Part shown: positions 48,170 to 58,944 of the stretch, piece after piece
Layout: the number at the start of each line of letters is the position of its first letter
Position numbering within the stretch: position 1 is the first letter of the stretch
Origin: Anaeramoeba flamelloides
Lineage: Eukaryota > Metamonada > Anaeramoebidae
DNA: 64,000 bases
Direction of reading: 5' to 3'
NCBI GenBank assembly: GCA_027625915.1
Contig: JANTQA010000033.1
Span: 9,982,001-10,046,000 of the forward strand
Made by a program: the position numbers and the translations under genes
The notes under the pieces: generated by a model
The model's database searches: none
What the model was told of the DNA's origin: nothing
Seen by the model: the letters and a program-made list of their open reading frames with translations, nothing else

Positions 48170-49810
48170 TCTAAAGAAGAATTTTAGAAATTCTATTTTC
48201 TGAAAAATCGAATTTTATGAATTAAAAGAAATTAGAATTTCAAGATATTTTTTAAAAAATCTTTGGAAATAGCAATTAATTTTTTGATTAAAAATTGTCC
48301 AAATAAACCTATCTTTATGAAGAATTTAATATAAAACCAAATAAAAAAGAAGTAATTAGGTATCAAATTTTACAGATATGAACACAAAATAAATGGTTTT
48401 ATTTATTTTTTGATTACTGTTTTTATTTTTTTGATTTCTATTTTTCAATTGGTATTTCGATATAACTCAGCCTCAGTCAAAGGTCCCCAACGTTTTTTTC
48501 AAATATCAATTATTTTATTTAATTGACCTTTGAAGAACAAATAAGAAATAAACAGAATAATACGCATCAAAGAATTGTTAATATATGTCTGAAAGAAAAC
48601 TAATAAATCAATAGATTTTCTTAAAAATTGGAAAAACTCAAATTCTTATGTCACATTGAGAAAAACAACGAAGTTCGTTTTGAACTTCAACTTGTATTTG
48701 AATAATAAATAGGAAACATTTTTCACTTCATTTTCTATACTTTTCTTTTAGAAATCAAGCTCCCAAACGAAGTTTGTTGGTATTTGTAGTCTCTATTTGA
48801 AAAAGGAGATGAAAATGAATTGGAAAATTTTCACTTTTATTAAACAAATACTGTAGTCAAAATAAAGCGTGCAAAAAAATTGCTGCGTGTTTCAAAATAA
48901 AAAGTGTGTTTTTTTGTTATAGAAGACCTAAACACTAATCAATCAAAGAAACTGATAATAAACCCTAAATAAATATGTTATTGATTTTTAAAGTTCTATT
49001 ATTTAAAATGAAATTCTAAAAATGATAATTCAAATTGAAAAATTTATCTCAAAAAATAGAGTTAATTTATGAGATAAAATTTATATCTTGAAAAAAAACA
49101 AAAAAATTCAAAAAAATTGAGAATATTATGGAAAATTTTCAACTATTTTCATGAATAATTTAAATTTTACTGAAAATAACCAGACCTTTACCTTCAAAAT
49201 TGATTTGAACTTAGGTATACTATTTGTTAGTTGATTGGATGTGGCCTTGGTACAAGAAGAAAAAAAGCACGGCTAATATTTTGAAACACGGATTATAGTC
49301 TTAGTGCACGCATTATTTTGATCACTGTATTAGGATCAAAGATTGAATAGAATTTCAATAGAAACCAATATGATTTCTCAATAATCATTTCCTTGGTTTC
49401 AATAACGTTAGAATAACACATTTTTACAAAGTGACTATTGATCTTGCGATAAAAAAAATTTTTGCAAATGGATTAGTTGTGTCTCAATAATACTATCGAA
49501 AAAAAAAAAACAAAAATGTGAAAAAATGATTTCAATTTTGAAAATTTCCAAAATAAAATGTTTTCTCTAATATCTATGCAAATCCTTTAAACACATGTAT
49601 TTACACATTACAACTGGGCCCCTTTGACTGAAAAATAGTTTATTATACTTGGATATCTTCCAAATCCCTTCTTATTAAGAAATTATTCTGCTCCTCCTGA
49701 AAGAAATGATTTAAAAAATTCAGTTTTGAAGAAAATGTGAAACTGAGGATTTGGAATAATGTATATACCACCTTATTCGCCTAATTAAAAAATAACATCC
49801 TCAAAAAGTG
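48170..49810 (+). mobile_element. DNA-transposon remnant R2, copy 3, interrupted by an R3 MITE
   Basis: Segments before and after 48851-49327 match the R2 copies at 34.5-34.9 kb and 56.2-56.7 kb: TTTCAAATATCAATTATT, TTGACCTTTGAAGAA, ATAGATTTTCTTAAAAATTG, and AATTTCAATAGAAA(C/T)CAATATGATTT. The 3' part at 49640-49790 translates as 'LGYLPNPFLL...PPERNDLKNSVLKKM' and ends 'MYIPPYSPN', a DDE-transposase-like motif. Frames are broken by stops. Confidence 0.6.
48851..49327 (+). mobile_element. Complete Tc1/mariner-like MITE R3, copy 2 (nested)
   Basis: The left terminus CTGTAGTCAAAATAAAGCGT (then GCA) and reverse-complemented right terminus CAGTGATCAAAATAATGCGT (then GCA) pair over about 50 bp, with a second shared block CGTGTTTCAAAAT. 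TA flanks both sides (48849-48850, 49328-49329), consistent with target duplication. At 477 bp and without an ORF it is non-autonomous. A copy lies at 25425-25868. Confidence 0.88.
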
Positions 49811-49993
49811 ATACCTTTTTTATGTTCTTGTGTGGTATCTCAAAATTGAAAAACAAACCTTAGAGTAACTTATAACTTTCTTTTGGCTTTGTTTGATAGA
49901 TCCACAATTTACTTGAATACATACTGATGTCTTAATCTTATTCGATTTTTCTCATTTTCTCTCCTTTCAGGTTCATCCTATTTTTTCTTTTTG

Positions 49994-50685
49994 ATGGAAT
50001 ACATTTTAAAGGCCAACCCAAAGTTTAAAGATCAAACAACACTATACCAACAAAATCAATTAGAGGGTTTCTTTAAGAGCTATCGTACAATTTTTATTCT
50101 CGAAAGAGAAGGAATAACTTCACTACAACTAGCAAAGTTATCAAAACAACTTTCTGGGTTTGCAAAGATCTTTGCGGGAAGAAATGTAACACACCCATTT
50201 TTTTCTTCGATTGATAATACTTTAATAAGTCTGTTCCTTACATAACACTAATCCAATAATTTCCAATTTTTTTCACCACGCAATAGTGTATAAGTAAAAA
50301 AGTTGTTGCCAAATATTCAAAACAAAACAACCACATTTTGAAAATCCAGCCTTTTCTTGATCAAAACATAATCTTGATCTTTACAAACTCATTATTAAAA
50401 GTTCATGATTGTGTTTGTACACAACTCATTAAAAAGATGAAAATAGGGTCAAAGGCAAGGGGAGATCTCTTTGTCAAAAAGTATCAAACACCAGTATCCC
50501 ATGAAAAATTTAGCTTCCTTCTAAGTTTGGGAATTGATACCACAATAAGGTCGGGGAAAAGATACCTTTGTCAGGATTATTCCTTGATTAAAAAAGATCA
50601 AATAATAGAATCTAATCATTTGGCTTTGGCAAGCATATTCAAATTAAATACTTTCGCTTGGCACATCAAAATCCTTACAATGTAA
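49994..50685 (+). CDS. uL10/MRT4-like ribosome assembly protein, two exons
   Basis: Exons are 49994-50185 and 50287-50685, in phase 0 with a 101-bp intron (GTAACA...CAATAG), giving 196 residues. Splicing restores 'AKIFAGRN|CISKKVVAKYSKQNN', matching the uL10 signature 'AVVLMGKNTMMRKAI'. 'QLEGFFKSYRTIFILEREGITSLQLAKLSKQL' corresponds to '[24 protein letters not shown]', and 'ILIFTN' to 'GFVFTK'. 'FSFLLSLGIDTTIRSGKRYLCQDYSLIKKDQIIESNHLALASIFKLNTFAWHIKI' corresponds to '[25 protein letters not shown]...LLNMLNISPFSFGLVI'. The short length, 'DYSLIKKDQII' and the lack of P1/P2-binding helices and acidic stalk tail favour MRT4, the nuclear placeholder for P0 on pre-60S subunits, over P0 itself. An upstream exon ending at CTTTCAG (49970) is possible, so the N-terminus is uncertain. 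Confidence 0.65.
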
Positions 50686-51554
50686 AATACTTTTTTGGAA
50701 ACAGATTTTTTTTCTTTTTTTTTTTTTATCAAGAGAAACAACACCCTAAACAGTTTTCTAAATAACTAAAGTCCTAAGAGTTTTGAGAATAAAAGTCTTT
50801 GAATTTTTAATAAGAAATTTTTGTTGGCATTCAAAAATTTAAAAGGGATAAAATTAACGCTGATTGTTCTTTTTTTCCTATTCTGAATTATCCCTTTGAT
50901 TTCAAATTGTTAGCTCACCACAAAAATACTATACAAACAAAAAAAGAGAAGCCAAGAAAAAGAGAGCACAAATTACCAGTAAAAATCTTGAAAACTGGTT
51001 TAGAAAAAGCAAAATAGGAAAAATAGATCCAAAATATATTTCCTTTTATTTTTTATATTATCTTCAAGATTTTTTGATAATATTTAAAGAACTATCCTAA
51101 TTCTGTGCTCTCTGGGAGTTGAAAGATCACCTATTTGTCATACAAAATAAAAATGTTTAAAAAGTTCAGTGCATTTAGGGAATATCCGAAATTTTAGATT
51201 CTGTGAGAACAAAAATCGAATGTTGGAAATAGAAAAATTCATTTAAAAGTTAGCCAATTAAAAGAAGTCAAAGTATTGGAAATTTTCGGTTTTTTTCTGA
51301 AAATTGATTGAATAAAATCATTTTACTGATAAATTCAAATAAATTTCTAAAAAATTTCACTTCATTTTCCATTTTATAGAATTATTTTACACAAGCATTT
51401 TATTCTTTTAAATGTGAAAAAACTTTGTAAAATTGGTTGTACTTCAAAAATATTCTTTCTCTTGAGTTGTTTTAAAAGTTTAGTGATGAGATTACAAAAT
51501 CGGAAATTGAACTAAAAATTTTATTAAATTTATTTGAATTTATCAGTATTGATA
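50686..51554. other. Gene-free spacer
   Basis: Nothing is recognised between the MRT4-like gene and the foldback element. Confidence 0.45.
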
Positions 51555-52423
51555 ACCATTGTGAAAAAAATTTGGTTCATTAAAAAAAATCGGGTCAGTC
51601 AAAAATTTGTTTTCGTTTTTTAAATAGTAAATATTGGCAAAATGATTTTTGATCAAAGTAAAATTTTATGAACAAATCTTACACTCAAGAAAAACCAAAG
51701 TAAATACCAATTAAAATTTTCAAAGGCAATATTATTTGGTTGCATTTCGACCCTTTGGGATTACTTTGGAAGGCTAAAAAAACAAAAATCGATTTTTAAT
51801 TACAAACTTTACCAAAAATGTTAATTTTTTTTATTAGATTGCCTTACAAGATCAAGATAGTGATTGATTGGGAAGACCAGCAATGAATAATTGTTTCAAA
51901 TTAAGGTATTTTCTATGGGGATTTTTAGAATTTGTTGGGTTACTAAAATCTTAATATTTCATTATTTTGAAGTTTTGATTGTAAAACATTAGTGAAAATC
52001 AATTTCTTTTGAAAAAATATCTTTTTTGGAAGATTATTTGATTCAATTTGGTTTAAAAGGATATTTAAGATTAACCTTGATAGATTCACATTATCTAACA
52101 ATCATAAATATCATATTGAATTAATATATTTGAATATTTCTCCATAAATAGTTATCTTATTCTTAGTAAAGTTTACAATTAAAATTCTATTTTTGTTTTT
52201 TTAGCCTTCCAAAGTAATCCCAAAGGGTCGAAATGCAACCAAATAATATTGCCTTTGAAAATTTTAATTGGTATTTACTTTGGTTTTTCTTGAGTGTAAG
52301 ATTTGTTCATAAAATTTTACTTTGATCAAAAATCATTTTGCCAATATTTACTATTTAAAAAACGAAAACAAATTTTTGACTGACCAGATTTTTTTTAATG
52401 ACCAAAATTTTTTTCACAATGGT
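51555..52423. mobile_element. Foldback element with about 250-bp near-identical arms
   Basis: The left arm starts ACCATTGTGAAAAAAATTTG and continues through GGTCAGTCAAAAATTTGTTT, TTGGTTGCATTTCGACCCTT and TTACTTTGGAAGGCTAAAAA. The right arm (about 52175-52423) is its reverse complement with very few differences. A core of about 370 bp separates the arms. TA occurs next to both ends. No ORF is present. High arm identity suggests a recent insertion or ongoing conversion between the arms. Confidence 0.88.
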
Positions 52424-52536
52424 AAAAAAATTTTTCAAAAAAATAATGAACAAAACAAGTTAAGGGACTAGTCTCTATTATTTTTTTTTTGATCAATTTC
52501 TAAATAAGGATTCCTTATCTAGAAATAAGTAAAATA

Positions 52537-54261
52537 TTTTTTTTTTTTTTTTTTATTTTTGAAGAGAGAAAATTGCTTTTCTCCTGTGTGCCCTAATTTC
52601 TAAACTTTTTTTTAGAAATTTTGTTAAAGAATCACAAATTTTATTATCACTTACTAATGATAATATATATGATGAATTTTTTTTTATTAATAATATCTCT
52701 GATATTATTAATTTTTTTATTTTTTTCAAAAAATTCAGATATCCAGATTTTTCGATTTATTTTATAGGCCGGACAGTCCCATAAAAAAATGATCGAAATC
52801 TTCAATGATATCAATATTTAACTTTTCTTTACATAAATCACAATTTTTATTTTTTATTTTTACTTGTTACATAAGAGTACCTATTTAAACAATTAGTAAA
52901 ATTTCGAAATTTTAGAATTGTTTTTGAAGCTTTCCAGTTTAAATATTTTTGTTGTTTGAAATTGTAATTTTGTTGTTTTATAATTTTTTAGATATTGTTG
53001 AACTTTTCCAACTAGGTGAATTTTCCAATTCGGTTAATCGAAAAACTTTTAATTCTAAATCTAATAATTTTAATCCCTTAGTGTGCCAATTAATATTTTC
53101 ATTTTCCAATTTTCGAAAATTTAGTATTGTTTTTAATTTTTTTTAAATTTAAGAAATCTAATTTTTCTATCAATTTATATTTTCTTCGGTCTACTTTTAA
53201 TCTAGCGAGATCAATTTTTGCTTCAGTTTTATAAATTAATCGAGGTGAATGGATATTAATTTGTAAGAAATTTGTGACTGATTTATTGATAAATCTATAA
53301 ATTCTTTCAAAATCATTTTGTTTCAAGTCAAATATTTCAAGACCATAATAAAGTTGACTTAAAATGAGAGCTTTGAAAGAAGTTATTTTGACTCCATTGT
53401 TGAGTTTATTTTGTTGAAACAATCGATTAAGTGTTTCCAAGGACTTTTTCTACTTTTTTGAAATTATATTCAAGATGTGTGTTTTTTTTCTAACCAAATC
53501 CCAAGATAAAAAATATCTTTTAATTCTTTTTTATATTTGGTTTTTTTTATTATGTGGGTTCATCCCGAATCTTTTTATTATTTCAAAAATCCTTTCTAAA
53601 TTAATTTTTAGAGAGATTAATGGCCCTTTCATAATAAGAATAAGATCATCTGCATACATTTGAACATGAACAGCTAAAGTTTTTAACTTTTCTAGTAGGA
53701 AATGAGATATAAATGCGAAGAGAATTGGTGATAAGGGATCTCCTTGATAAACTCCAATTCCTTCTTTTTTTGTAATATCTCAAGAGCCAATTTTTAATTG
53801 TTTCATTTTTTGATAAATTTTTTTAATAGATTGATATATTAACGAGTGTTGTATAGAGTCAAAACATTTTTGTATGTCTATAGTAACTACAAAGTATTCT
53901 GTACTTTTATTTTTATTTTTTATTTTTTTTAAATTTTCTTAATAAATTTAAAACAGCAATTCTTGTTCCAAAATATTTTTTTAAATCCAAATTGTTTTTT
54001 TTGAAATCAAGTCCCATGAGTCTTGAATTCCAATGTATATTAATTTTAAAAAAAAATCTTGGAAGAGATTGATTTATAGAGATAGGTCGATAATTTAATG
54101 GTTCGCCTTCATCCCCCGATTTATGAATAAATAATAAATTTCTTTTTTTAATAAAATTTATACTTTTTTTCAGTTTCGTCTGTTATCCAATTTAAAAAAA
54201 TATTTTGAACTGTTTTAATAAAATAATTATAATTTAATAAATATTGAATTGGTTGGTTTTT
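52537..54261 (-). mobile_element. 5'-truncated LINE, near-identical inverted copy of the 44-47 kb element
   Basis: It starts on the plus strand with a T-run (52537-52554, the poly(A) tail) followed by the reverse complement of the LINE 3' end. It continues collinearly with 47050 back to about 45335: the CCHC region, 'LETLNRLFQQNKLNNGVKIT' (ORF 53099-53440), YADD, QGDPLS and 'NYRPISI' blocks. It stops abruptly at the sequence matching 45335-45345, a classic 5' truncation. Differences from the other copy are rare, and several frame interruptions are shared. It lies about 5.5 kb away in opposite orientation. Confidence 0.9.
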
Positions 54262-54479
54262 AAATAAGTAAAATATTGAAAATAAATAGGGTCTTTCAAA
54301 TCTAAGTAATTTGCAAAAAATTTTCTCAAGCTCATTTAAATTTATATAAAAAATTTTAATAGATAATAGTCCCTTAAATTAAAAATCAATTCCGTGTACC
54401 TCTTACTTCACTTAATTTCTGTTTTATCTTCGAATATATATATATAATATTATCATTTTATCCAAGTCTATTATCTTTT

Positions 54480-56720
54480 AAAATGAAGTGAAAAGCTGGT
54501 TATGCAAGAGAATTTTGATTTTCGAAACCTTTAATTGTAAAATTTCTAATTTGGAAAATGTGAAATTATTTTCACAAAAAAAAATACCCAAAATTGTTAA
54601 TTTTATTCAAGACCTATTGACTCGGCATTCTTTTAGGTTAATAAATATGTTGTTAGTTATAAAAGTAGAAAAAATGTTATCCATAAAATTAGGAAAGTCC
54701 TTAATGGCTATCCAAATTTTAGGTTCAGAGATTTTGAAATCCAATTTTTATTTAACAACAAAAATGATTTAAAGCTAGAACAATTAAGGTGAAATAAATT
54801 TTTTGAAATTGAAAATGGAAAAAAATTTGTTTTTTTATGGGTATTTAATACTAAATTAAAAACAAACCAACGTATAAGGAATGTACAATCGATCTCAAAA
54901 AATCAACAAAGAAAAAAGAGGATATTTTAAGAAAAAAAAAGCGCCAAGGTATGACACTTGATTTCCAATTTTAATGATTAGAATATAGAAATTTGAAAAC
55001 AACTGTGTTTCTTTTGAAGTGTAGCTCTTTCGATCTTTTTGAGATCTCAAAGATTTTTTTTTTCATTTTTTTGGAATGAGTTCTTTTTATCCCAAGAATG
55101 TTACAAAATCCTTACTTTGTCAAATTTAGATTGTTACAAAATAACCACAAATTAGATTAAATCGAAACAAATTGATTGTGTACTTAAAGAAAACAATTTG
55201 TTTTAAATTGAAGAAATTTAACCCTTTGAACAAATAAAATAAGGAAATAAGAGATTGAATTTATTTTAAAATTTGATTTTTTGAAATTTAGAATATTTTT
55301 CAATTTTTTTTTTTTTAATTTTATTTTATTTGAGAATAAGATACTTTAAATTTTTTTTTTTTGTTATTTGGATTTTTTACTAATGTAGATCCTTCTCAAA
55401 TTTTTTTTTTTGTTATTTGAATTTTTACAATCAAAAGAAATACAATTTCACAGATCCCTTTTTAGTCAAGTAACTACTTGGGTATGGATTAACTCCACAT
55501 TAAGTGAATAGAGCCCAAAAGAAATATTTGTTGAAGGAAATTCGAAAGATTACAAATTTTGTATTTTTTTATGAATCCTGTATCAAAATCATATATTGAT
55601 CAAAATTTTTTAAGGAATTCTCAAGTAAATCAAAGCCAATTTTAAAATCTATTTTGTAAATGTTTTTATTTCTTTAACAACTCAGAAATTATTTTGGAGT
55701 TGGTTTATACCCTTGCCCTACACTTAATGGTTCTTGAAAAAAAAGTGGATAGATCTGGAAATTTAAGGATTTTGATTTTAGGAAATTTAGCAGTAAATTT
55801 TTGATTTTGAAAGTATAGAAAATCTTGCATCAAAATTGAAAATTTTTGATAAAAGGTAATACATATGAATTTTGAACAATTCCTAATAACAATATATTCT
55901 TTAAAGATAATAAATTACAAGTTAAAATATAAAAGTAAATTTACTGAAACACAAATTCAGAGAGCCACTCAAAGAAAAAAATGTTGATCAGTTCTTTCAT
56001 TTTAATTCAAAAATCAGTATTATTCGAAATTATCAAACAAATCACTTTATTTGTTTTAGAGTTCAATTCCTTTTTAATTTATTCTTTTTTTTTTTTTATT
56101 TTTTTTACTTCAAAAAAAAATAAAAGATAAAAACATCTTTCTAGAGGTCTGATCTAAACTTTATGCTGTCAAGGTGGACCTAAATATTTTTTTTCAAATA
56201 TCAATTATTGTTTATAATTGACCTTTAAAGAATAAATAAGAAATAAGTCGAATAATAGACACCAATGGAATAGTTGATATACGTATGAAGGAAACCTAAT
56301 CAATCTATAGATTTTCTTAAAAATTGAAAAACATAATAATATTTTGGTGTCAACTTTGAGAAAAACAACAACAAGGTTCATTTTGATCTTCGATTGAAGA
56401 TCAAAATAAAATTTCAATAGAAATCAATATGATTTGTTTACAATCATTTTTACTGTTTCAAGAACATTAGAATAACATATTTTTACCGAGTGAATATTGA
56501 TCTTGAAATAATTAAAAATTTCAAAAACAATTACGTATCAATGAAAAATTGAAAAAAATAAAAAAATGTGAAAAAATGATTACAATTTTGAAATTTTCAA
56601 AATTGGATTTTTTACTTTAATATTCATTCAAACCCTTTAAACATGCTTAATTCATCCATTACAACTGGACTCCTTTGGCTGGAAAATAGTTCACAATAGA
56701 TTTTGGCAAATTAATCAGGC
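54480..56720 (+). mobile_element. DNA-transposon remnant R2, copy 4
   Basis: The 5' part (54480-55260) matches 33300-33960. One frame reads 'YKSRKNVIHKIRKVLNGYPNFRFRDFEIQ' and 'GKKFVFLWVFNTKLKTNQRI', then 'RNVQSISKNQQRKKRIF', so a once-coding region is evident. The 3' part (56180-56720) matches 48500-48720 and 49340-49640. The middle is less clear. Stops and frameshifts are numerous. The ORFs at 54488-54772 and 56205-56417 are fragments of, or shadows on, this element. Confidence 0.5.
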
Positions 56721-57779
56721 TCGGAGACAATAAACTCTTATGGATGTTTAAAGGAAAATTCTAAAAAAAAATATGGTATCAAAGATATATAATTATCACA
56801 TTTCAGTAAAATACTTATAAATGTTTTTTTTTTCTTTTGCATTACATTCGTTATTTTTTTATCAATTTTAATCTTTTGTAGGAAATTGAAGTTCTTTTTT
56901 TTTTTTTTTAATCATTGGATTGTTTTACGAGATTTAACTTTAAATTGGAAATTAAATTAATTTATCAAGAGTTGATCCTTATTGTGTATGGTCAAAAGTT
57001 TGTAATTTCTGATCAGTCAAAATAGGTTTCTGTGTTTTCTGTGATTTCTGGGATTTTTTTTTTTTCAAAAATATTAAAATTTTAAAGAAGAAGGTAAATT
57101 TATATTTAATAATTTTTAAAAAAAAATGAGAAGCTTAACAATATTTCGAAATAACCGAATGGTTTTTAAATTGGTTTTTAGTCTTGTGGCCTTTTAATAT
57201 TTTTAAAAATAAGAAAGGATTAAATTTACTTTTTACAAAAAAATGTTTTTTATTGCAAAAATTACCTAAAGCGCAATTGGTCTACTTTTTTCTAATTATT
57301 ATCTCTATTTTGGGTTTTAAAAATAAATTTGAAGGAATTAAAAAGTATTTATCAAGATTTTGTTTTTTATTTTCTTATTTTTTTTCAAATTGTAGATAAA
57401 TTTTCAATTTACTTTTCCGGGTTTTTTTTTTTGTAAAATTCATAAAATTTTTTAAGTACTGTATTATATTTTTGACTCTTTGATATAAAATTCAAAGAGG
57501 TGTTTTTAAAAAAATCCTAAAAAAAACAATTGTAACATTTTATGAAAATTTCTGAACAATTATTTTCTTCTATTAAAAACCTTTTCTCAAATACAAAGAG
57601 TTAAAAATCAATTCAAAAAAAAAAAAAAATTACATATTATAAATGGAAAGTAACCCAAAACTGAAAAGATAAAAAAAGATCGCTAAATCTTAAGAAAAAA
57701 AATAAACACTATAATATTGTACATTAGAGGGCAAAGGTAGTTTTTATTGACTATCTCACTAAAGTTTAAAATAGTTATC
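56721..57779. other. Unassigned spacer with one hydrophobic ORF
   Basis: The ORF at 57184-57399 translates as 'MWPFNIFKNKKGLNLLF...KLPKAQLVYFFLIIISILGF'. It could be a relic of a transposon ORF, an exon of the unknown gene ending at 60663, or chance. I cannot support any of these choices. Confidence 0.3.
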
Positions 57780-58160
57780 TTTTTCCAACCTCTGAAAATA
57801 ATCGTAAAATCTGGATTTCTGAATTAAAAAAAATAATTTTTCAATTATCTTAAATAATAATAATATTAATAATATTATTAATAAACAAGATTCGATTACT
57901 TTATTAGCTCTATTAGATAATAAGACTATGTTTGAATCTTTTAAAAATTTTCTAAATTCAAGTTTAGGAATTCGGAGAGTGCCTAAGTTTTCCAGAATTT
58001 AAAAGAATGGGGTAAAATAAAAGATTTAACTCAAACATTTTAAATTCTGGAAATCCTAACGGCAGTTTTCTTTTAATTTCTCAAATTAAAAAAAAAACTA
58101 ACGCAAACAAGAGAAAATCTAAATTCCTCCCTTAAATTACAATAAAACAAAAAACTTATC
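57780..58160 (+). mobile_element. LINE 3'-end fragment carrying hairpin array 3
   Basis: AATCTGGATTTCTGAATTAA at about 57809 matches the 'KIWTSEF' region of the 44-47 kb LINE. It continues through an 'NNINNIINKQDSITLLALLDNKTMFESFKNFLNSSLGIR'-like sequence, is interrupted by a hairpin array (57975-58108), and resumes with AAACAAGAG and an A-rich end. Only about the last 250 bp of the element are present. Confidence 0.7.
57975..58108. repeat. Hairpin array 3 (in LINE 3' end)
   Basis: Two hairpins lie in series. One has arms TTTTCCAGAATTTAAAAGAAT and TTTTAAATTCTGGAAA; the other TTTTCTTTTAATTT and its A-rich complement. They are preceded by AGTGCCTAAG, joined by TCCTAACGGCAG and closed by ACTAACGC. 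The same hairpin units appear in arrays 2 and 4. Confidence 0.75.
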
Positions 58161-58179
58161 TTTTTTATTTCTTCATAGA

Positions 58180-58700
58180 AAGGTGTGATTAAAGAAAATT
58201 TATCACAATGAAAAAAGAGAAAAAGAAAAATAATAAAAATAAAATCTTAATAAATAATAATAGTATCAATTGTATGACCAAATTAAAAACTGTCTACTAA
58301 CTGAATTTGATAGGTTTATCTTTTCAAATATAAACATTTTTCATATAAGTGATGAGCTTTGTCTTATTCCTTTAAAACATTAATTTCAAGGTATACAGAT
58401 GATTCTATGAATAAAATGTTAAGAAACCATTTGATAGTGTTGGTTTTTTATTTGAATTGGGGAAAGAATCAAGTTATGTGGGATTAAATAATATTAATAT
58501 TATAAGCATTTTAACACACAATAGTCCAAGAAGATTTTGTTATTATTATTGATAGTAATTATGGGAAAATACTGGTACTATATTAATTGTGTTATAAATC
58601 TGGTTATCATTAGCATAAATTGTTTTGATCCAGTTAATTTTCTGTAAAACACTATTTATTTAAAAAAGGAAACTTGAAAAATTTTGTTTTTGTTTTTTAT
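58180..58700 (+). repeat. Dispersed repeat with coding relics, family R4, copy 2
   Basis: This is the inverted partner of 18800-19200. 'KKPFDSVGFLFELGKESSYV' and 'ILTHNSPRR' correspond to 'KKTIDNVAFMFELAKDLSSV' and 'ILTHNNPRR' there, and 'INCVINLVII...CFDPVNF' to 'INCVTNNISIITNFFDRVHF'. Frame breaks differ between the copies. Confidence 0.55.
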
Positions 58701-58944
58701 TTGTGATTATTATCGTTGTTCTATTTCATCAACATGTTAATTAGTGTGTATATCACCTATAGATGGTGGTATTTTTTAAAATTCTAGTGAAAGTGATTTT
58801 TTTTCAAGATATGTCAATTGTATTCGGGGTTGGATACATCGTATCTGATTTTTAAAGTCTAGAATAAAAAAAAATCTTAATTGGTAATTTTAGCCGTGAT
58901 TTTTGTTCTCTTTTTAAAATTAAAATAATCTTAATTTTTATTAA

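Noticed and set aside
54488-54772. ORF considered as a host exon
   Set aside because: The surrounding DNA matches R2 repeat copies, and the better coding signal lies in another frame with stops.
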